Virus record (IMG/VR): IMGVR_UViG_3300026116_000074
Coordinates: 1-33,790 of that record
Source of the DNA: a virus
Length of the DNA stretch: 33,790 nucleotides
Reading direction: 5' to 3' (one strand)
Shown: piece after piece, positions 29,795 through 33,790 of the stretch
Numbering within the stretch: the stretch's first letter is position 1
How the letters are laid out: every line of letters begins with the position of its first letter
Program-made: the position numbers and the translations under genes
The notes under the pieces: model-generated
What the model saw: the letters and a program-made list of their open reading frames with translations, nothing else
Told to the model about the DNA's origin: nothing
Database searches by the model: none

Positions 29795-31529
29795 CTTTTG
29801 TGCCCCACTTTTTGATAGCCACAGGGAAACGAACCTTAAAATTCGGGTGTGGTTGGCGCTGCATGATTTCCTTGATAATAGGCAACCAATAACCTTCAGT
29901 ACCATTGCGGATTTCAAAGACTACAGAGTCGTGAACCTGCAAAACCATACGGCAATCAAGCCAATCAATAGTGCGCCCGAGTTGAATAATGTTCTTTTTG
30001 ACTATCTCTGCTCCCCCACCCTGAGCTAGATAATTCATGGCTGCATGTGGCTTATCGTCTACACGGTTTTTTACTTCGTGCCCTGTCCACAAAATCACAT
30101 AGCCGCGCTCCCGCCACTTCTCTTTGCATTCGTTAAACAACTTGCCGATTTTTGGATAAGTGTGAACCATGAATTGGTCTTTCATGGATCGTGCAGTAAA
30201 TGCATCTACTCCAAAAATCTCACGGATACGATTGACTTCCGCGCCGTACGAAACACTATAAACGAATGTCTTAGTCTTATCGTAATCCCAACGAAGACGA
30301 GCAGACATTTCTTTAAACAGACTTCTTAGAGGGTCATTAAGAATAGCCATCAAGTGTTGGTCTTGAGCATAATGAGACAGGATTCTTAGTTCGAGCTGAC
30401 TATAGTCAACATCCCACAGAGTAAAACCAGGAGCAGCAATAAATGCATTACGTAGATTGCCGTTCCATTCCTGTGGCGAAAGACGTGGTATTTGCTGAAG
30501 TGCTGGCTTTTCAGCAGACAATCTAGTGGTTGGCGTAATATGAAAATTGAACTTAGGTCTAAGTCTGCCATCAGGGCCAAGCAATTCTAGGTAAGGTTTG
30601 TAGTTAGAGCTAATAGTTTTCTGCCAACCTCGAAATTCCTTTACCATCTTTGCCACAGGGGAATTAGTACTGGCTAGTTCGATGTCATATTCCGCTAGTG
30701 CTGATTTGTCAAAACTAGGCTTACCTCCTGGCGTTTTCTTTTTAACTCCAAGCTTTAGCTTTTTGACAAACAACTCATACATATCTGTAGGACTGGCCGG
30801 ATTAAGCTCAAGTTCAAACTGAATCTGTTCCATTACGTCAATGCCATACTCCATCTGGTCTTCACAAAGCTTCTTGTTCAAGCGAATACCCGCGCGTTCC
30901 ATTCTTATGATGTATCGAATGAACTCCTGCATTTCAAGCCAACGAGACTCATGACGTCTAAATGGAGGCAGCAACTTCAAAAATAGTTCGTGAGTTATTA
31001 GTGAGTCATTCACACCGTACATCTTCATCATGAAGTAAGGGACGTTGGCCCATCCTTTATTTTTGCCAGGAGCATCAATAATCATCCGCATCTCTGGCGG
31101 CATGTCTTTAGGATTACCTCCTCTCAGTCTACTAATAGTGTCTAGTGACATATTGAAATACTTTCCATAAAGCCAGTGCTCCATAAGCATTGGGTCATAG
31201 AAGTTGCCGTTATAGTAAATGCCAAGATCGGCCGCAGTTACAAGGTCGTTCTTGGCATTATACATTATTAGATTTTGAACTTTGTTGTTAATGAAGTCTC
31301 TGAGCTTTTCTCCTGTGGCTGAAGGAACATTAACATCGAAGTGTCGGAAAGGATAATAATGGCCTATAAATTCATTGCTACCTATCTCTCGACCAACTAT
31401 TGAAACTCCTAGGGATGCTCCATTACCAGGAATCCTAGTCTCAATATTTGCGTCATGCTCAACGTCGAGGGTTACGTACTTAGGGTCCATCCTGTCAATA
31501 GTTTCATCCCAATCATATTTCAAAACCAC
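29778..31529 (-). CDS. DNA polymerase, family A, T7-like with 3'-5' exonuclease (583 aa)
   Basis: Replicates the phage genome. Exonuclease motifs are intact: LDVEHD (Asp22/Glu24), YNAKND (~residue 90) and YGVND (~171). Polymerase motif A is WDVDYSQLELR (~372), motif B KTFVYSVSYGAE (~420), motif C LQVHDSVVFE (~530). Motif B follows T7 polymerase (Tyr rather than Phe four residues after the Lys). The Arg usually found four residues before that Lys is Tyr. No 5'-3' exonuclease domain is present. GTG at 31529 is chosen because TCCTT complement AAGGA lies five bases upstream; ATG 31559 lacks a site. It overlaps the primase gene by 17 bases. Confidence 0.93.
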   Translation of the reverse strand: MVLKYDWDETIDRMDPKYVTLDVEHDANIETRIPGNGASLGVSIVGREIGSNEFIGHYYPFRHFDVNVPSATGEKLRDFINNKVQNLIMYNAKNDLVTAADLGIYYNGNFYDPMLMEHWLYGKYFNMSLDTISRLRGGNPKDMPPEMRMIIDAPGKNKGWANVPYFMMKMYGVNDSLITHELFLKLLPPFRRHESRWLEMQEFIRYIIRMERAGIRLNKKLCEDQMEYGIDVMEQIQFELELNPASPTDMYELFVKKLKLGVKKKTPGGKPSFDKSALAEYDIELASTNSPVAKMVKEFRGWQKTISSNYKPYLELLGPDGRLRPKFNFHITPTTRLSAEKPALQQIPRLSPQEWNGNLRNAFIAAPGFTLWDVDYSQLELRILSHYAQDQHLMAILNDPLRSLFKEMSARLRWDYDKTKTFVYSVSYGAEVNRIREIFGVDAFTARSMKDQFMVHTYPKIGKLFNECKEKWRERGYVILWTGHEVKNRVDDKPHAAMNYLAQGGGAEIVKKNIIQLGRTIDWLDCRMVLQVHDSVVFEIRNGTEGYWLPIIKEIMQRQPHPNFKVRFPVAIKKWGTKDEITV

Positions 31530-33384
31530 GATCGTCCTTACCTTTCTTGTCGTCAACATCGAAGTTGGTAGCCATTTCGATTTCTTCGTCAGTTATCTCA
31601 GCTTCGGTTCCGTCGCCTACTAGTTCAAAACCAAGTGGATCAGTTCGCTTAATACGGAAGCCTTTGAAATTTGGCGCAAGAGTAAGCTTTAGACAGTCAA
31701 CTTCAATGTCGCTAAAAGCATTGTTACCGGTCCGCCACAGGCCGACAATCGTTCGGACATTGTTGACAATATAGGCCGAACCGTAAATGTCAGAAATCTT
31801 GTTCGGCTTCTTATTGCCTATCTGTGCTTTGACGTTGTGGTGAATGAATCCTACATGGCAGTTGCGGTCTACATTCAAGTCCTTTTTAAGATAGTTGAAC
31901 ATATTGTTAATTGGCTCAGCGTCATTCATGTTGTCACCAATAGACATACCGAATGAGTCGAACACAATGCCCGTCGGTTGGTGCTTGTCCATAATGGCAT
32001 TTACAATGTCTTGATTCTTTCGCTTATCTAGCTGGACTGCGTAGCCTAGTGGAATGATGCGGAAGTTTTCGTTGATTAGTTGCTGTTCCTCTGATGTGAA
32101 ATGTTTAACCATCTCCATTCCGATTTCTTTTACTTCAATGCGGTTCATTTCTCCTGAGAAGAATATGACTTTCTGTGGCGCTCCTGCTGACCATTTACCT
32201 CCTAGCATTGGCTTACCTATAGCAATGTGCATCAACATCCATATAACTAGCTGAGACTTTCCGGATTGAGAAGCTCCCGTAATCATCCACAGTCCGTTTT
32301 TATGAATTAGGCCAGGAATGATCCATTCAATATGCTCCTCTGTGGCGAGCAAGTCCATAAAACCCATGACGGGAAAGTCAATTGTAAGATCTTCAGGCAA
32401 AGTGTACGGATGCTTTTTACGGACTATGTTGATGATTTTGACTAGTTCTTTTTGCTGCCTACCTTTATGCGGAGGAGTTTTTCCTTTAGGAACATTGCGC
32501 AGTTCGCTGTACTTGCCCCAGTAATCATCTCTGTTTTGAAGAATCGAATAGATTTCTTCATTAGTCATTCCTATTTCTGCGCATTGATGCGCCAGTCTTA
32601 GGAGTGTTGTTGAGCGACGACCTGGCTTTCCGTCTTTAGGAGCTAGCTCATCTTTTGTACGAGAAAGTATTTCAATTGTTGTTTCATCTAGCCTATGCCG
32701 CCAGAGTGTCTTATTGACTTCTGGAATAGGCCCTAGGTCTACATCTTCAAGTTGCTTTCTTTCAACTTGTGGTACATTATCAAAAGCCTGATACGAATTC
32801 CGTCCAGCTCCTGCATACAAAAGCTGGACTGACATTTTCGTATCGTGATGGATCGTATACGGAACGCGAAGAACGCGCCCCCAATCGAAGCACGTATCCG
32901 CGTTGAAGGCGTACGCAAGGCGCTGTGTGACCTCTCTGAGAGCCTCGGGGTCCTCCTGCCAAGTCCCTATACGCCAGTACCAATGTTCGTGCCCTGGCTC
33001 GCTTGTACGGATGCGGACCTGTGGTTGAGGCACTCGATATTCAATTAGCTTTTCTGGTTTTGGAATACCATAATCGAATTCACACCATACCCAATATGAT
33101 CCTGCAAAGTTCTCGGGCTTATCTCTTTTAGGCACGTCTTTGCCGTGCAAAAGAATCGGAGCATAGTACACCTCATGAGTTGGTGTCTTTTCCTCTACGT
33201 GATCTAGTAGCTTTTCTTTCTCTCTAGGCCATTGAAAGAAATGAACGTCCCATCTAGGGTCAGCGGCATAAAGCTTAGTAGGTGCATAAACATACCCCGA
33301 CTGTGTCCCAAACATAGTGTCAAAGAACACGCCGAGGTCACGTCTTGTGTTTTGCAACTTCTGAACTTCAGCCATTGCGGCCAC
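31513..33384 (-). CDS. AEP-type primase fused to RecA-like helicase/ATPase (623 aa)
   Basis: Bifunctional replication protein. The N-terminal half shows archaeo-eukaryotic primase/prim-pol signatures: WCEFDYG (residues 100-106, metal-binding), RTSEPGHEH (126-134, the SxH-type motif) and CFDWGRVLRVP (165-175). The C-terminal half is a RecA/AAA-type ATPase: Walker A GASQSGKS (370-377), SGEM (410-413), Walker B GIVFDSFG (472-479) and GFIHH (512-516). It probably unwinds DNA and makes primers for the polymerase gene downstream. GTG at 33384 is about 11 bases after GAGGGAGGG; ATG at 33375 is an alternative. A GC-rich patch (about 32845-32975) encodes the third primase motif. Confidence 0.88.
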   Translation of the reverse strand: MAAMAEVQKLQNTRRDLGVFFDTMFGTQSGYVYAPTKLYAADPRWDVHFFQWPREKEKLLDHVEEKTPTHEVYYAPILLHGKDVPKRDKPENFAGSYWVWCEFDYGIPKPEKLIEYRVPQPQVRIRTSEPGHEHWYWRIGTWQEDPEALREVTQRLAYAFNADTCFDWGRVLRVPYTIHHDTKMSVQLLYAGAGRNSYQAFDNVPQVERKQLEDVDLGPIPEVNKTLWRHRLDETTIEILSRTKDELAPKDGKPGRRSTTLLRLAHQCAEIGMTNEEIYSILQNRDDYWGKYSELRNVPKGKTPPHKGRQQKELVKIINIVRKKHPYTLPEDLTIDFPVMGFMDLLATEEHIEWIIPGLIHKNGLWMITGASQSGKSQLVIWMLMHIAIGKPMLGGKWSAGAPQKVIFFSGEMNRIEVKEIGMEMVKHFTSEEQQLINENFRIIPLGYAVQLDKRKNQDIVNAIMDKHQPTGIVFDSFGMSIGDNMNDAEPINNMFNYLKKDLNVDRNCHVGFIHHNVKAQIGNKKPNKISDIYGSAYIVNNVRTIVGLWRTGNNAFSDIEVDCLKLTLAPNFKGFRIKRTDPLGFELVGDGTEAEITDEEIEMATNFDVDDKKGKDDRGFEI

Positions 33385-33416
33385 TTTCCATTTTGCCCTC
33401 CCTCACTAAACAATAG

Positions 33417-33538
33417 TGGGAGACAGAAGGATTCGAACCTTCGCCGCACCCCTTTTCACTAAGCGAGCAACGCATCTCTAAATGACAAACTCAACTTAGT
33501 TACTCAGTTAATGGATCGGCTTCCGTTTATTTGTCTCC
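33417..33538 (-). tRNA. tRNA-like element with canonical T-arm, anomalous length
   Basis: The minus strand has a perfect T-arm (GAAGG-TTCGAAT-CCTTC, 33442-33426) and an acceptor stem of eight pairs (GGGAGACA at 33538-33531 with TGTCTCCC at 33425-33418), then A as discriminator. But the span is ~122 nt, about 30 more than a long-arm Leu/Ser tRNA, and I could not find a proper D-arm or anticodon loop. It may be a decayed or insertion-bearing tRNA-Ser/Leu, or a tRNA mimic. No CCA is encoded. Confidence 0.35.
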
Positions 33539-33543
33539 CTTAA

Positions 33544-33600
33544 GAGTGACGGGCCATTGTTAATCACTGGTGTGAATTGTCGGCCTCTGACCCGTCACTC
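33544..33600. repeat. 10-bp inverted repeat between tRNA genes
   Basis: GAGTGACGGG (33544-33553) and CCCGTCACTC (33591-33600) are exact complements with a 37-nt interior that has short CC/GG pairings. It fills the space between the tRNA-like element and tRNA-Lys. It may be a processing hairpin, a terminator without U-tract or a recombination scar. Confidence 0.55.
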
Positions 33601-33602
33601 AG

Positions 33603-33675
33603 TAGGTCCTATGGGACTCGAACCCATAACCCGCAGATTAAAAGTCTGCTGCTCTGCCAATTGAGCTAAGGACCC
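33603..33675 (-). tRNA. tRNA-Lys (UUU)
   Basis: A clean cloverleaf on the minus strand: acceptor GGGTCCT paired with AGGACCT (one G-U), D-arm GCTC-AATTGGCA-GAGC, anticodon arm GCAGA-CTTTTAA-TCTGC with anticodon TTT, T-arm ATGGG-TTCGAGT-CCCAT, discriminator A. CCA is not encoded, so it is added by the host. A phage tRNA for AAA codons makes sense if phage genes use AAA more than an actinobacterial host does. Confidence 0.95.
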
Positions 33676-33678
33676 AAA

Positions 33679-33762
33679 TCCGCCACAGGGAAAGGCATTC
33701 ACATTGGTGGATGGATAATGAGTTTTGTGATTCCGGCACTGACTCATTTTCCCTGTGGCGGA
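33679..33762. repeat. 15-bp inverted repeat built on the dispersed motif, right end
   Basis: TCCGCCACAGGGAAA (33679-33693) and its exact complement (33748-33762) flank a 54-nt AT-rich interior without a gene. The left arm extends to a 16-bp match (33676-33691) with positions 18-33 at the other end of the window. This is the only place where two full motif copies face each other closely. Confidence 0.85.
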
Positions 33763-33790
33763 AGTTTAGTTAATCACTGCTTCCTGCATT

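Larger units (their letters stand above)
24..33759. repeat. Dispersed GCCACAGGG/CCCTGTGGC motif family (30 exact copies)
   Basis: Exact GCCACAGGG on the plus strand starts at 24, 1468, 2080, 12847, 14291, 21577, 28084, 29818, 30652 and 33682. Its complement CCCTGTGGC starts at 3186, 4378, 5419, 6817, 7078, 7254, 13230, 14064, 15372, 18354, 21120, 22381, 22468, 23900, 24591, 25497, 27814, 29337, 29753 and 33751. Twenty further copies match only GCCACAGG, for example at 991, 5144, 11221, 17617, 18797, 21070, 23518, 25984, 28960 and 31734. The base after the nine-mer is a purine in all 30 cases. Sites lie in genes in several frames and in intergenic DNA, so the constraint is on nucleic acid rather than protein. 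Function unknown. Confidence 0.93.

Noticed and set aside
24-33759. Dispersed motif as a simple codon-bias effect (Pro-Val-Ala)
   Set aside because: The same bases occur in other reading frames, on the opposite strand of genes and in six intergenic positions, so amino-acid use cannot explain them.
24-33759. CRISPR array
   Set aside because: The motif copies are only ~10 bases and irregularly spaced; no repeat-spacer pattern was seen.
1-33790. Lysogeny module
   Set aside because: No integrase, excisionase, attachment core or CI-like repressor operon was recognised. The HTH proteins alone do not support lysogeny.
1-33790. Terminal direct repeat closing the window
   Set aside because: The first and last bases do not match each other beyond the 16-bp motif-containing copy, so I cannot claim circularity or terminal redundancy.

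Overview
The window looks like most or all of the genome of a lytic, podovirus-type bacteriophage of an actinobacterial host. The podovirus call rests on a terminase, portal, scaffold and HK97-fold capsid block followed by T7 gp11/gp12-like tail adaptor and nozzle genes and a very large internal-virion-type protein, with no tape measure, sheath or long-tail genes. The actinobacterial call rests on a WhiB-family iron-sulfur regulator with all four cysteines and a GVWGG turn. Base composition is moderate by eye (mid-40s % GC), so a low-GC actinobacterium is possible; that is inference. No integrase, excisionase or CI-like repressor was seen.

Layout. (1) 1-2740, minus strand: a strong terminator, an acidic 387-aa protein, two small genes and a winged-helix-like regulator with a near-consensus sigma-70 promoter. 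(2) 2741-3465: a gene-poor region with that promoter, repeated GTGATCT heptamers, many GATC sites and a GC-rich structured stretch closed by a terminator-like hairpin. (3) 3466-4167, minus strand: two small genes behind another good promoter. (4) 4252-7117, plus strand: a run of small overlapping genes (a 31-aa membrane microprotein, two 65-aa paralogues around a 47-aa cysteine-rich protein, hypotheticals, an HTH protein), ending in a terminase-small-subunit-like protein. (5) 7117-9348: three tandem paralogous fibre or receptor-binding-like proteins and a 57-aa gene. (6) 9348-16780: large terminase, portal, a decoration-like protein, scaffold and major capsid, then a terminator. (7) 16872-28511: head or tail proteins, an amidase endolysin, tail adaptor, tail nozzle, virion proteins including a 1367-aa protein, and an XhlA-like holin candidate. 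(8) 28622-28954: WhiB, with its terminator embedded antisense in the next gene. (9) 28923-33384, minus strand: RuvC-like resolvase, two small proteins, T7-like family A DNA polymerase and an AEP primase-helicase. (10) 33385-33790: a tRNA-Lys(UUU), a tRNA-like element and inverted repeats.

The genes form a simple programme: the right arm copies DNA (primase-helicase, polymerase, resolvase), the central arm builds and packages the virion and lyses the cell, and the left arm is small, probably early and regulatory. Most neighbours are joined by stop-start overlaps (TAATG, ATGA, or exact 8-nt overlaps), implying translational coupling.

The most striking signal is a dispersed short motif, GCCACAGGG (complement CCCTGTGGC). 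I count 30 exact copies where about 0.26 are expected by chance in a uniform random sequence, plus 20 more copies of the 8-mer GCCACAGG. It occurs on both strands, in genes and between them, and in several reading frames; all 30 nine-mers are followed by a purine. It is absent over about 4 kb covering the fibre and terminase genes, and its extended form makes a 15-bp inverted repeat at the right end. It behaves like a DNA-level signal (Chi-like, priming, packaging or stoperator-like) rather than a peptide motif; its function is unknown.
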